Source: Casuarina equisetifolia
Lineage: Eukaryota > Streptophyta > Magnoliopsida > Fagales > Casuarinaceae
Length of the DNA stretch: 64,000 nucleotides
NCBI GenBank assembly: GCA_028551475.1
Contig: CM052356.1
Location: 5,714,001 to 5,778,000 of the forward strand
Direction: 5' to 3'
Positions 1 through 12,934 of this stretch are shown here, one piece after another. How positions within the stretch are numbered: the stretch's first letter is position 1; each line of letters starts with the position of its first letter. Below the pieces are notes generated by a model that was not told where the DNA came from, searched no databases, and was given only the letters and a program-made list of their open reading frames with translations. Position numbers and translations under genes: made by a program.

Positions 1-1236
1 TTCATCATTCATGAGAATCATGGCAGAGCCTCTGGCATTTATAACTTCTTCTCCATTGACAACTCCTAGCGTTTCTTGTCCCCCCTCACACAAAACTGTC
101 TTTCCTTTCACGTTGGCTTCTCTCAATATCCCTAATCTATAGTATGGAAAGGATGAAACAACATTGGCATAGACAAGAGGCAAGAATGGAGGTCTAGAAT
201 TGCAAGGCTGAAAAAGGGATTCACCATCAAATTCTTTTCCATTTTTTAGCTTTGCTTTGGCTTTAATCTTTCTATCGGTGGTGCCTGCTCCGACAATCAA
301 CATCCATGGAGCCATATTTGTTACCATTTGATGGAATGGGCCAATATTCCCCACTGAGGCCATCATAAAAATTCCACTTTGAATTGAATGGAATGCAGCT
401 ACTGAAATCATGTTGTTAAGAAAAGATTTAAAGGGAAGCGCACCTATTGAGACGGAAAGAACATCCACACCATTCTCAATGGCTGCGTCGAATGCAGCTA
501 GGACATCACTTTCATCACAACCCTCATTCGAGCATACCTTATATACAGCCTAGTGAGCCATCGGTGCAACACCAATTGTCGTGCCTTCGGCATTCCCAAG
601 AACATTGGCGCCCTCCATAAAATTTCTGGCAGTTACCACTGAAATGTGGGTGCCATGTCCTTCTTCGAGTGGTGGCATGGCCTCAGTTTGGGTATGTGAT
701 CTTTGAAATATTCTTACACCAATGAGCTTATTATTACAGTCCATCCCTTTAATCTAACACTTCCCTTTCCATTTAGCCGGCGGAGGAGGCATTCCTTTGT
801 CGTCGAATGAAGGATGAGTTGGTGATGTCCCCCTGTCCAAGACTCCAATTATCACACCCTCACCAAGATTTGCTTCTTTCCAAAAGCCAAATCCTTGGTG
901 CAAACCCAAGAATGCGGGGCTATGAGTTGTATGAAGATACAACCACGTTGTTGGATGAACCCCCAAAACCATGTCTTTCTTCTCCAGGGCTATTGCTTCC
1001 TCCTTTGTCAATCTTGCTACAAACCCAGAAATCACATGTCTATATGAATTTATCATGCTTGCTAGGGCAATTGGAAGAAATGGCCTATACCAAGTCTCTA
1101 AATCATCAGGTTGCACAGACACGTTGCTCTCCAACATTTTGACATGAACAATATAAGTGTCTAAACTGCTTCCCTCCTCATAGGCCTTACTTTTAAATGT
1201 AATAGAAAGGAAAATGATACCAAGAAGAAGTAAAAC
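1..1236 (-). pseudogene. Subtilisin-like serine protease (SBT) pseudogene 1, main part; 3' end beyond the window
   Basis: The minus strand encodes the inhibitor prodomain (Inhibitor_I9), the start of the peptidase S8 domain and part of the PA insertion. The catalytic Asp is in GVLDRG near 836, the His in GHGTH near 656 and the oxyanion Asn in SVGN near 347; the catalytic Ser lies left of the window. Two in-frame TAG codons interrupt it, at 754-756 (after KWKGKC) and 550-552 (after APMAH). Between and after them the frame stays open to base 1, so decay looks recent or light. The DTG around the catalytic Asp has become DRG. The gene is clearly diverged from the other two subtilases in the window. 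Its first codons are at 6673-6689, on the far side of a copia insertion. Family knowledge: plant SBTs are secreted, mostly intronless proteases of the cell wall. Confidence 0.88.
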
Positions 1237-1453
1237 TATTGAAGCAAACAAAGAATAATGAACAGAATGACAATATGTTGGAAGGTTGCCCTTAGGCTCT
1301 CATTCATTGTTATATATCCATAAAGAATGTTTACATACAGTTTATATGAAGATGGAAATTGAATTATTGGGCCTGTCAATTAACTAACGGGCCATGCTAA
1401 TGAAACAATGCAAAAACACCATACAAGCCCACAACACATTACATATTTCAACA
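1237..1453 (-). repeat. 3' LTR of copia 1
   Basis: It matches 6456-6672 over 217 bp at about 93%. It is preceded by AAAAC, which recurs after the other LTR. Confidence 0.93.
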
Positions 1454-4400
1454 TTCCCCCTCAAGTTGGAGATTTGTACAAATCAAATACTCCAAGCTTG
1501 GACAATAGGTAATGGTGTTGTGGACTACATAAAGCTTTTGTGAACACATCCGTAAGTTGTTCCCGCGTGTTGACGTAACTAGTTTGTACAATTCCTCGCT
1601 GGATTTTCTCTCAAACAAAGTGGCAATTTATCTCGATGTGCTTTGTCCTCTGATGAAAGATGGGATTTGCTACAATATGTCCAATTGCTTCACTATCACC
1701 AAAAAGAGGAACTGGACGAGGAATGATAACTCCAAGGTCCAGAAATAACCTTAATAGCCATATTATCTCACAGACGATGTATCCCATAGCTCTGTACTCA
1801 GACTCGGCTGAGGATCGTAAGACAGTAGGTTGCTTCTTAGCTAACCATGATATGAAGGAATCTCCTAACTTAATGCAATACCCTGTTATGCACTTCCGCG
1901 TCATAGGACAAGTGGCATAGTCTAAATCACAGTAGGCTATGAGCTCTAACCTGGATGATGAGGGGAGAAATATCCCAAGCCTAGGAGTTCCCTTGATGTA
2001 TTTCAATAATCTCATAGCTACATCCATATGTGAATGTTTTGGCTTGTGAGTGAACTGGCTCAGGTGCTAAACTGCAAAAAAGATGTCAGGTCTAGTGTGG
2101 GTCAAATACAAAAGCCTCCTAATCATCCTCTGATAAGAGCTGTAATCACTTAAAAGGGGATCATCTTGTCTCTCAGGATCTCCCTCATCATATTCTGGAG
2201 TAGTAAGCTTTACATTCTATTCCAAAGGGGTAAGTACTAGTTTGGAACCTCCAAGTCCGGCCTCTGAGACTAATTCCAACGCATATTTATGTTGGTTAAG
2301 ATATATCCCCTTCGGTGAGCGAACTATCTCTATGCCAAGAAAATACTTGCATTGTCCTAGATCTTTCATATGAAATAGCGAATGCAAATATTTCTTAAGC
2401 TCTGAAATTGCAGCAATATTATCTCCTATCACTAGTATATCATCAACATAAAACAAGAGAATGATGAATGAACCTTTACTTCTCTTAGTGAACAGTGCAT
2501 AATCATGTAGGGATTGTTGAAAACCCTCTGCAAGTAGTGCCTCTGTGAGCTTGGCATACCACTGTCTCGATGCTTGCTTCAACCCATAAATTGACTTTCT
2601 AAACTTGCACACTAAACACTCCCCCTGAGTGGGAAAACCAAGTGGAAGTTGCATGTAAACTTCTTCCACCAAATCTCCATGTAAGAAAGCATTCTGCACA
2701 TCTAACTGGTGAAGGCACCAATTCTTCACTGAAGCAATACTCATCATTGATCTTATTATCACAGATATAACAACTGGTGAGAAGGTCTCATCATAATCAA
2801 CACCTTCTCGTTGGGTGTATCCCTTGGCCACTAGTTAGGCCTTATACCTCTCTACGGCACCATCTGTACGATATTTGACCTTGTATACCCACTTGCACCC
2901 AATGGCTCGACGACCAGGTGGAAGTATCACGACATCCCACATGCGATTAGCCTCAAGAGCTGCTAATTCTCTATCCATAGCATCAACCCAATGATTGTTA
3001 TTAAGTGCCTAACGGTATGACTCAAGTTCTACAATGGAAGAGATTGAGGCTATAAATTTTTGGTAGTGAGGATGAAGATGACTGAGGGACACATGGTCAG
3101 ATATTGGGTACTTACTGTTCAACCTTATGGAGGTGCTCAAACATATGTAATCGGCAATCCAAATAGGAGGCCATGTGGGTCGTGATGATCGCCGAATGGC
3201 TGGTGGTGATTGTTCAGGAAGAGTGTCTAACTGTGACTCAGGTGTTGGATTGGTTGTGACAGTTGGAGGAAGAGTTGTAGGTTAAGGTCTTATACTTATC
3301 ATGCCAGGAGATATGGTTGGAGGAATTTCCTCAGGTGGTGTTTCTGGCATGCCTAGAGATGGCTCCGGTGGAACAAGCAATGGATCGTATGATTGTGCAG
3401 CATCTTGGACTGGGGTCATGTGAACCAAGGGCATATCATGAGTCGGATCCAAAGTCTGACTAGGGGCAAAAGGGAATTCATATTCATAGAAAGCAACATC
3501 ACGACTAACTAAAAATTTACCACTACTAGGGTCATAGACCTTATATCCCTTCTGAAGAGAGGGATAACCAAAGAATATGCATGGAATAGCTCTAGGGGAG
3601 AATTTGTCTTTAGGTCATAAATCAGATGCATAATATCTACAGCCAAAGACCCGCAAGTGGCCCAATGTCGGGGGTTTCCCATGCAATATCTCAAAAGGGG
3701 ACTTATCCCCAAATCTAGGACTAGGTAATCGATTAATGATGTGAGTGGTTGTTAAAATGCATTCTCCCCAAAAACGTGTAGGGATGTGAGCCTGAAACAT
3801 CAAAGCTCATGCTACATCCATCAAGTGATGGTGCTTGCATTCCACCACCCCATTTTGTTGAGGGGTGTAAACGCAAGAGCTCTCATGGTATATTCCTCGA
3901 GATGATAAGAAAGAAGAGCATGTAGCGGAAAAAAAAATTCTATCCCATTATCTGAGCGAATGCGCTTGATAATGATGTCATGCTGGTTTTGAACCATGGA
4001 AATAAAGGATTGAATAATAGGAAAAACTTGATCTTTGAAATGTAAAAAAAAGGTCCAAGTCGCTCGTGAGAAATCATCAACAATAGTAAAAAAATATTGC
4101 GACTTATCATGATTAGGTTCCCGATGGGGTCCCAACAAGTCCATGTGAACAAGATCAAACAGAGCAGTACTAAAATTTTGACGTTGTGGAAAAACAGATC
4201 AAGTCTGTTTTACCAATGGACAAACAAAGCAAGAAAAAGAATTAGGACATTCTATGCATTTCCCATGTGCAAGATAGCATTTTTGGGAGCTATGTCCCAA
4301 ACGTCTATGCCATAGATTATAATTAGAAATAACGTCATCATTACATTGATTGTTCGCATTCACATAAGACAAAAGGGAATGCACACTGTTCAAAAAGCAT

Positions 4401-6455
4401 GTAATACAATGAGATAGTTTAGAAAGGTTAGGTTACAAAAAATAAAGCCCTCGGATCGCTTTACCTAATCCGATCACCTACCTAGTCATACAGTCCTAGA
4501 AAAAGTAAAAATCATCGAAAAAGACAACGATGCAATTGCAATCAGAAATGATTCTCTTAATTGAGAGTAAATTAAATTTCAGGCAAGGGATATAAAGAAC
4601 ACGATCTAAATGCATCAATTTTGTAGGTTGTGCATGTCCAATGTGGGTAGCATAGACAAAAGTGCTATCAGGCAATTTAATAGGCAATGATTGAGGTAAG
4701 CATGGATAATAAGAATATAAATTATTTAAATTGCACGTGACATGGTCACTCGCACCTGAGTCGATGATCTAAGGACAATTTAAATTGGAGTTAGGTGAAT
4801 GTATTGTACCTTCATAGTTTCCCAAAGAGTGAGAAGCTAAGATTTGTTGTAGCTAATTTAGGCTGAATGGAGTAAACTGCGGACCTGCAGAGTACATGGT
4901 GCCCCCAAAAGGAGTGCTCCCTGTCTGATTTGGGAGACTCGTGGGTTGCTGGTGCTTCAGGCCATGAAGAGAAGGCCCAAGCGGGTTTTGGCCTTGCTGT
5001 CCATGAAAGGTGCTGGCCGTGAATGGGACAAGCCCAGGTGTTCCAGGATAAAACACACAGGGGCCCGAGTATAAGGAGCTTTGCGGCTGGGACCCATAGA
5101 CAGGCCCCAGCTGATGTTGCCCATTAGAGCCCACGTGACCCTGTTGGCCGAATTACTGCCCAAAATGCTATCCGAAAGGTGACTGCCCGATGGGAGATGC
5201 AGGGAGACTTCCATCGAAAGTAGCAGCTCCACCGACTTGGAATGCTTGGCCAACAGCTGCCCTTTTTCCTCTTCCTTTCAGTGTCCATCCAAGGTGATAT
5301 CCCACCAGTTGGTAGCACTGATCCCTTGAATGTCTCGATTTATGGCAATGGGAGCACACAGTTATCCCTTTGGAATCTACTTTTCCTTTTAAGCTGGGTT
5401 GTGCCGAGTTCACCAGAGAAGACACGGTCAAGACAGTTCCTTGTTCTATTGTCCCAACGTCTTCCTTTCTAGCTTGATGCTCATCTTCCTTAGCTAGATT
5501 GAACACAGCATCAACAGAGGGAAGTGGGTCTTTAGAAAGGATGTTGGTGCAAAAGTTTCTAAATATGTCCAGTAATCCCAAAAGAAAATCCATAATCCTA
5601 TGCTTTTCAACCCTTGCATCAGCCCTTTCATTCACACGGTAGGAGTAGTTTCCACAGTGGCATCGGATTGGAGGATCTATAGTCTCAATTTCTAGCCAAA
5701 GGTTGCTGATTTTGGTGTAGTATTCAGAAACCGTGGGGACTTGCATTTTATTTTCGAACTGTTGTTGTCGAACCCGGTAGATTTGGGTTCCAGTAAGCAC
5801 ACCAAACCAAGTCTTAAAAGTCTCCCATATAATTTTTAAATCCTTCTTTTGAACTACAAATAGCATCAGCTCATGGGAAACCGACTTTTGGAACCAACAT
5901 TGGACCGCATAATGGCAAAGGTCCCAAGCTTGCTGCTTCTCAGGTTCAGTTTTGGGTCTTGGAAAAATGCCATCTACAAAGCCCCATTTGTTTTTGGCCA
6001 TGAGTTGATTCTCCATTTGATTGCTCAAAGCTCATAGTTGCTCTCATCCTTTAACAGTTCAGTAACAAGAGCAGCCCCAAGTATGTCCGTTAAGGAGAGA
6101 TAGTATGGGTCACGGTATGTGTTGACAGGATTCAGAGTGGAAGAGGTGTTGGGATTTTGCGGTGGAACCTGTGTTTAGCGTGGAGTCTCAGTCATGGTGG
6201 CAGGATAGGTAAATACGTAGGGAAAGGAAAGGTGATTGGTGAAGTGTCAAGTTGGTTGTGTTTTCCAATACACAAAACGCAACAAGGTGCGAATAAAGCG
6301 GGATACTTCACAAAATATCAACTGACAGGTGCAAACTAAAAGACGAAAAAGTCCTTAATAGCGTGAGAAACAAATTACCTCTGATGGCAGAAGTTCAGCT
6401 TGCTCGTCCTAAGAAAGTGACGAAGAAAGCTATCATCTGACTTTCTCGGATACCA

Positions 6456-6672
6456 TATTGAAAAAAATAGAGAATAATGAACAGAACGGCAATATGTTGG
6501 AAGGTTGCCCTTAGACTCTCGTTCATTGTTGTATATCCATAAAGAATGTTTACATACAATTTATATGAAGACAAAAACTGAATTATTGGGCCCGTCAATT
6601 AACTAACGGGCCATGCTAATGAAACAATGCAAAAACACCATACAAGCCCACAACACATTACATATTTCAACA
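6456..6672 (-). repeat. 5' LTR of copia 1
   Basis: It is the direct repeat of 1237-1453. The primer-binding site abuts it at 6445-6455. Confidence 0.93.
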
Positions 6673-6689
6673 AAAACATTTGACAACAT
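6673..6689 (-). pseudogene. First codons of subtilase pseudogene 1, split off by copia 1
   Basis: Reading down the minus strand from an ATG at 6687-6689 gives M-L-S-N-V. If one copy of the AAAAC duplication is removed, the frame continues with the leucine-rich stretch LLLLGIIFL of the main part (1231 downwards). This is a typical secretory signal peptide. The element therefore entered codons 5-6 of the open frame. The apparent start of the remaining part at 1251 is an LTR-derived TTG, not a real start. Confidence 0.85.
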
Positions 6690-6769
6690 TTCGCTTTTTG
6701 CTCTTCATATTTGTGGTAAAACTAAGAAATCAAATTGCTTCTTGCTACTTCAACTCATACAGATAAGTC

Positions 6770-6777
6770 TATATATA
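6770..6777 (-). promoter_or_regulatory. Candidate TATA box of subtilase pseudogene 1
   Basis: TATATATA sits about 80 bp upstream of the ATG at 6689, a normal spacing for a plant promoter. It is position-based only. Confidence 0.4.
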
Positions 6778-7299
6778 AAAGCAATACACTAAATGTGTAC
6801 TCACGATCAACTCTTCTTTTTTTGGAAGTATCTCCTTTTATTGACTAGTCTTACTTTATATGCAGATAACCTCCATGTGGTAAAGAATCCTTCAAAGTGA
6901 CCCTTTCTTTAAGTGAAAGCGTATCTCTTAGTTTTCATGAGAACGACATTAACTTTGGACAATGTAGAATGGGTTAGAGTTATCAATTCTAAATGAATCT
7001 TTTGTTCATCCAAAAGTTGGATCCATAGGCTTTCATAAGAATGAAACAACTTTTGACTAATTCATACTAGTTTACTCGAGAAGACTTATTAGAAGTGGGC
7101 CGCTCTACCCTGGAAAAAGCTGAACCAAATGCCACCGTCTATTTCTTTTAATATGTTTGGACAAAAAGCAAGAAAAAATAGGCCACCTGGGTTCACATGT
7201 CGATAAAAAGCCTGTTGGAAAGTCTGTTTTGGGTATTGTACAGTGCGTGTGACTGTGTGGGTGGAAAATAGCAATGAGTAATAAAACCAACAAATATGA
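6778..7299. other. Intergenic, no gene seen
   Basis: This is the region upstream of subtilase pseudogene 1. There are only short chance frames, and I recognise no repeat. Confidence 0.6.
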
Positions 7300-8522
7300 G
7301 TGGGAAAATGTTTTCTTTCATCTTCATTAATTTTTGCTCCTTTTATTTACACTTCTCGTTTCATATTGAAAATCTAACAAAGCCAAAACTGTTACATTAC
7401 ATGGCCACAGCTAAAATAGTGGCTTCAATGTGTTCATAACATACTAGGTCAGTTATTTAGTGTATCTTTGGCAAAAAGAAGAGGCGAAGATCAGTTAGGA
7501 AAACACTTGATTAAATATTTAATACTAACCATGCTAAGCAAAACTACAAGGCCTTCTTAGCCTTGCTAGACCCTTTGGCTAGTATCCTCAGGAATTTGGG
7601 TCTTGGTGAGCCTCCTAAAAGACCTCTTGTATACAGATAGAGCCTTCTTTCTTATAAATCCATTATGAGACCGACATTATCGTACCTTTGAGTATTGTAC
7701 CTCACCTACTGGCGACTTCTGCACCGGCTAATTCCATGAGTTTAACTCCAGGTCAAGGTTGTATTGTTTTACCCGAAAGGTCTCTACTGTGATTGATCTT
7801 TTTCATGCGTCGACGTCCCGCATACAAAGGATATAAGAATCTCGGAGTTCTACTTTGAACGGAAAAGTGCTTCAAAAAACATAAGTCTTAACACCATGTT
7901 GCAAATTCCTTTTTTTTTTAATTTTTAATTTTGTTAGATAAAGGAGGATTTAAGGATATAAGATGTGAAAGTCAATACCTAGATTTTAGGCAACCAGTAA
8001 ACTGTGTTAATGTGGTTAGGCTTTGGAAAGGAATCAGTAAAATGTGTACTCGTCATTTCCCCGTGTAAGTGAGTGGAAAATTTATAATTCACCACTCTGA
8101 ATTTTATCATGTTCTCAGGCCAATTTATTAGTGTCATAAAGAGAAAAAGTAGTTTGTGAGTTGTATAATTTATGAAAGCTAAATACCATAAATTTTGTAT
8201 TATTTTCTTTCCATCATAGTGAAGGATTAGTCCTTGGTATATAGAGATAATCCCAGGTCACATAAATTCACGTTTTTCTTTGTTAGTTGTCCTTGATTTC
8301 TCGTTGGTTTTTGTAGCGATTTTTAGTTCGATGTTTTAGTAATTTGATTTCTAAAAAATATAACGAAAAAATTAAAGACAAAAAAAATGAGAGTCAACAA
8401 ATTTTTTGTCAATGAAAGGAACTTTCAAGCAATACTTGTCCTTGATTATGGCTTGGGAGCCTTATTAATCAAGTAGTGCAAACCCAATACGTATTTGAAA
8501 CATGAGGCGCCTCCTAGATGAA
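7300..8522. other. Non-coding flank of copy A
   Basis: It is alignable to about 15431-16648 in copy B with small indels. No coding signal is conserved between the two copies, so the flank is likely non-genic. Confidence 0.65.
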
Positions 8523-9819
8523 TGTTCGGTGAATTTTAAATGTAAGTGAACATGTCGAATAAGTAATATAATGATAAGAAAAGTATCGTCCCACAGAGAT
8601 TGGTGATTACTATGCCAACTAATTACTAACAGTGAACAACTCTTAGAATTTATTTAATAAATCCAAATTGATAGAGAATAAACTAATCAATTAAATTTAA
8701 TAAAACTAAATACGCAAAATATGTTAAAGTGTCCGATTTCACCATAACTATGAGGTACTAATGTAGATTATGTATGCTTCCAAGAGGGATAATATCTATG
8801 TGATGGCGGAACTTCCTAATTTATTTACTATCCTATGTCTAGGTATAACAAACCTACTTAGTTCATTAATTTATTATATTTCTATATGTGAATTGAAACA
8901 AACCAAATGCATTAAGATCTATGAACATTCCCAGTTTACAATAAATCTTTCGATTATCTTATCACCAAAAGCCACACAAACAACATGGCATATGTCTATC
9001 CACATTTAATTCATGGTTATATATTATAAGAAGCAATTGCATATTATTACCTCTCAGTCTCAAACATGCACATCAAATCATTCAAGTGGTGGCCAATCAC
9101 TTAAAAGCATTAAGCATAATAATATATAACTCACATAAATAAAATATCTTACAAAACATAATAATCATAAGATTCATACCATCATAATTAGGTTACATCG
9201 TAGCTCTAACAAAAATAAACTAAAGCATAAAGAAATAATGAGGAAGAATAATAATAGGGAATAAAGAAGGCATCTTGAATCCAAGAACATGAAGTCTGTC
9301 ACCATTTTTGCCTTCTCTTTAAGAAAACCTTGAATTTTTAGCCTTTCTCTTGAGTTGTGCTCAATTTCCTCCTCTTCTTTATTTTGCCTCTTCTCTTCTC
9401 TTAAATAGAGTTTAGGTTTAGACCTACTCTTATCCTAGTAGAATTGGGTTTTAGAGATCTAAAACAATTGGGTTTTGAACTCTTAATTTAATTAGGTTTT
9501 GAACTCCTAATTTAATTAGGCTTTGAACTCCTAATATGATTAGGTTTTCTAATTATTTAGAAAACTCAATAACAATAAAATCTAATAACAATCATTCAAA
9601 GTCAAAGCCCATCTTGACTCTCTTGATCTTGATATTATGATTTTGCCACACAATAAGCATCAGGCTCTCCATGTTCATCCCTTTTCTCTTTGCCTCCTTG
9701 TACTACATAAACAAGATAAATTTAGGTAAATAAAGAGGAGTTCAAATGTTTTCTCACAATTATTAAAGTTATTTATTGCCTAAAATAGGTAAAATAACTC
9801 TATAAAAATAGAGTTATCA
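8523..9819. mobile_element. 1.3-kb insertion with solo-LTR features
   Basis: Copy B (around 16650) lacks this segment, so the edges can be read by comparison. It begins TGTTCGG, ends GTTATCA, and is flanked by the 5-bp duplication ATGAA (8518-8522 and 9820-9824). TG...CA ends with a 5-bp duplication and no coding potential fit a solo LTR left by recombination of a larger element. The motif TATCGTCCCACAGAGATTG near 8587 resembles sequences I associate with large Gypsy LTRs, but the family is uncertain. Near 9470-9545 there are about three copies of a 24-bp unit (GGTTTTGAACTCCTAATTTA core). Confidence 0.72.
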
Positions 9820-9824
9820 ATGAA

Positions 9825-10302
9825 ACAATCATGGTAGTCATCATATTTTGGAACAACCATTTGTCTTCTATACATGCAATTGTGATAGTCATCGTATGAG
9901 CTCCAAAGCAGTAAATGGTTTCACTTTTTCATACAAAATTAATGATTTTGCTTAATCATTCTTGGCGCTGCTTTAAACTACTAACGTGAATTTATATAGG
10001 ATGGTATTCTGTCGATGGCCCATCATTCTGGATAATGTTAATAACTGTTGTTCTCTAATTAATTACAACGATGAAGGGTACCACTGAACAACAGAAATGC
10101 AAAACACAATTTGAAGACAAAAAAGAAGATGAAATGCTGAAATAGTAGCCAATGAAGAAGATAACTGAGCAATTTAAAGTTAAATCTGCAAGAATATAAA
10201 TGCATGCCAACCCTGAGATTGGTGCATAAGTTTTCTTTGTTGTTTATTCATTCTTTCTCCATCGTTGTTATTGCTGTGATAGAGGGTACTGGTTGGTATC
10301 TC
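9825..10302. other. 3' flank of subtilase pseudogene 2
   Basis: It is homologous to 16655-17460 in copy B apart from an AT-rich insertion present only in B. No gene is seen. Confidence 0.6.
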
Positions 10303-12579
10303 TCATTCAAAAAAGATTGATATTGGAGTTCTGACAGAGTGCATATCAGAAAAGCATCGGATATATCCCTGAGAATAAGTTTGGGAAACCCGACTACTAT
10401 CTGGATAGAATCCCAAGGTGAAGTTACCTTCTGGTTCACCTCTGTGAATCTTATCACTGCAGGTTCGATGGACATAGCTTGCAAACCTGGTGGAATAACA
10501 AGCTCTGAAGAGTAAGATGAATTAGCTGGGCCAACATTTGTCACTGTCCGAGAGTATCTCTGAGTGGTAGACCCCATTACTATAGAAAATGAAGGATAAT
10601 TTAGCTGTCCTCCAGGTATGCTTGTTAATTCTGAGCAGTTGACCCTCGTGTGTTGCACAATAATCCCCACTTCCTTATGTGTAATTCAAACCACATAAAT
10701 AAGGAATATAATCGTCAGGTTGAAGGTCATAACTAAACCCTGGATCATTTGCTTTAGATGGGTTAACGTGACCAGCGCCGATGGCAAAGATGTCAGCCGG
10801 AAGAAGTCTTTCGTCAAGGATGGGCTTTCCTCCAAGGTTTACTAAATCAGCCGTGGTCATGATTGCAGACTTAATGGCAGCCGGCGACCAGTCAGGGTGT
10901 GAGCTTTTGAGCAAAGCAGCAATGCCAGCAAGGTGAGGGCATGACATTGATGTACCAGAGATAATATTGAATGTTGGTTTCCCACTTGTGTCATTGTTTA
11001 GAGGGAATGGCCATGCTGCTAAAATATTTACTCCAGGTCCAATGATGTCTGGCTTCAGAATTCCTGGACTTGCTACACTTGGGCCTCTAGAAGAAAAGAA
11101 GGTGACTGCCGGAGCCGATGGATCTCCAATTATAGTTCCTTTAAATGAGATAGTGGCCATTGGTGTTGAGGTTGAGTTTATGTAAGCCAAAATTTTCAAT
11201 CCAGCAGCATAGCTAAGTTGCGTAGCAGGGAGTACGTGAGCCTCAGCCAAGGTGCTATACCCACTAATCTCGTCATTCATGAGAATCATGGCAACTCCAC
11301 CGGCAAGTGAAACTGCTTTACCCTTGTCGATATCAAAGACCCCTCCTCCTCTCTCACATAGCACAACCTTTCCTTTTACATCAGCGGCACTTAACGATCC
11401 CGGAGAACAATAAACGGATGATTCGTCACCGCTTGCGCCTGCATAAACCAGAGGCCAAAACGCTGGACTGAAATAGTGAGGTTGGAAAAGGGATTCACCA
11501 TTGTATTCTTCGCCATTTCCGAGCATTGCCGTTGCTCTTATGCTTCTATCAATTGTGCTCGCTCCAACTGTAAGGACCCATGGAGCCTCGTTTGATAGAG
11601 AGCCATTGAAGGGACCAAAATTCCCTGCAGAACAGCTGATAAAAATTCCCCTTTGGATTGCAGCAAATGCACCTATTGCAATGTTGTCATCGAAGAAAGG
11701 AACAGGGGGTCCACCAAGGGAAATGGAAATAATATCGACCCCGTCCTCAAGAGCGGTGTCAAGACCAGCTAAAATGTCACTTTCGGCACAACCACCTGCA
11801 TAACATACCTTTTACATGGCCAAGTGTGCGTGAGGTGCCATGCCGGCCGCCATACCATTGGCATTCCCAAGAACACTAGCATCTTTTACAAAATTTCCAG
11901 CTGCCGTGCTAGCAGTGTGAGTACCATGTCCTTCATCATCAACTGGTGGAGCTCCGACTATTTCCCTTCCGTTTCCAAATGCTCTTGCCTCAATTAATTT
12001 GTTGTTACAAACTGTTCCATTGAATTTACATTTGCCTTTCCATTTAACAGGGGGTGGAGGCACTCTTTCATCACTAAATGAAGGATGATCAGGGAATATT
12101 CCGGTGTCCAAGAGTCCAATGATCACACCTTTGCCAAACTTTGCTTCTTTCCAAAACCCCACGTTCTTGTGTAAGCCCAGGAATTTTGGAGTATGAGTTG
12201 TATGAAGAGGCAAAATCCGTTGCGGTTGTGCTGAAATGAACCCATCCTGCACTTCCATTGCCTTCAGTTCATCGGCTGTCAATCTTGCTGCAAAGCCAGT
12301 AATCACATTTCTATAGGAGTAAACCATCCGTGATTGTTGGCTCGAGCTTCCGCCGGTTAAGGATAAAAATGACTGATACCAGCTATCCAGATCTTCTGAT
12401 TGCATTGTAATTCGGCCCTCCGGCTTTTTAACACGTACAATGTAAGTTTGTAAGCCATTTTGTTTCTGACCTTGCTCAGTAGCATCTTGAGCCACGGTTG
12501 CTGAGAGATTAAGGATGAGAAAAAGACTGAGAAGAGATATAATCCCCATTCTTTGCACAATTTGATACTTATTCTCCAT
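10303..12579 (-). pseudogene. Subtilisin-like protease (SBT1-type) pseudogene 2
   Basis: This is the A-copy paralogue of the intact subtilase at 17461-19740, about 96-97% identical. The ATG (12577-12579), signal peptide, Inhibitor_I9 prodomain, catalytic Asp (GLLDTG), His (GHGTH), Asn (SAGN), Ser (GTSMSCPH) and the C-terminal Fn3-like region are all still recognisable. Three lesions separate it from the B copy. A tyrosine codon has become TAA at 11812-11814 (HLAM-stop-KVCYAGG). Two bases are missing after GLNYT near 10676. One base is missing near 10420, which scrambles the last 40 or so residues. The normal stop equivalent is at 10303-10305. Family knowledge: the intact enzyme would be a secreted cell-wall protease. 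Confidence 0.9.
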
Positions 12580-12628
12580 TGTAGAAGAACTAGTGTTAGT
12601 GCTTTGTATCATCTCCTTCCTATTCACA

Positions 12629-12636
12629 TATATATA
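12629..12636 (-). promoter_or_regulatory. TATA box of subtilase pseudogene 2
   Basis: TATATATA lies 50 bp upstream of the ATG and is conserved at the same distance in copy B (19790-19797). Confidence 0.55.
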
Positions 12637-12934
12637 ATGATAAAGCAAAACAGGGATGTATTGTGGGTTCATCGGTGGAGACTTTGAGGCCGTCTTGTTA
12701 GGACTTGGCTGGCGGTTGGTGGGACTGTAACTTTGTTGGCGCCGAAGAAATTTGAAGGCATTGGACGACCATTCTAGGACCTAGAAATTCTTGTCGTCCT
12801 TAGTTATAAACAATGCAACAATAAACCTTTATGCTTTTTTGGCTTTTAAAGAAACAATGGAGCGATAGATCTAATGCTTTTCGGGTTTTTATATGAACTT
12901 TGGAGGCTGGTTATTAGCTGATTCACCTATACCA

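Larger units (their letters stand above)
1237..6672 (-). mobile_element. Ty1/copia LTR retrotransposon fossil, full length, degraded (copia 1)
   Basis: Two 217-bp direct repeats (1237-1453 and 6456-6672) bound it, starting TGTTGAA and ending TTCAATA on the minus strand, with the 5-bp target duplication AAAAC at 1232-1236 and 6673-6677. A primer-binding site (TGGTATCCGAG) is at 6445-6455 and a G-rich polypurine tract just inside the left LTR. Minus-strand order is gag (about 6028-4850), protease with a D-S-G-A motif near 4765, integrase (about 4393-3509), reverse transcriptase (about 2831-2217) and RNase H (about 2027-1611), the copia order. I counted about 15 differences between the LTRs (about 7%), which at the usual plant rate suggests a few million years. 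It is broken, with on the order of ten interruptions. Confidence 0.93.
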
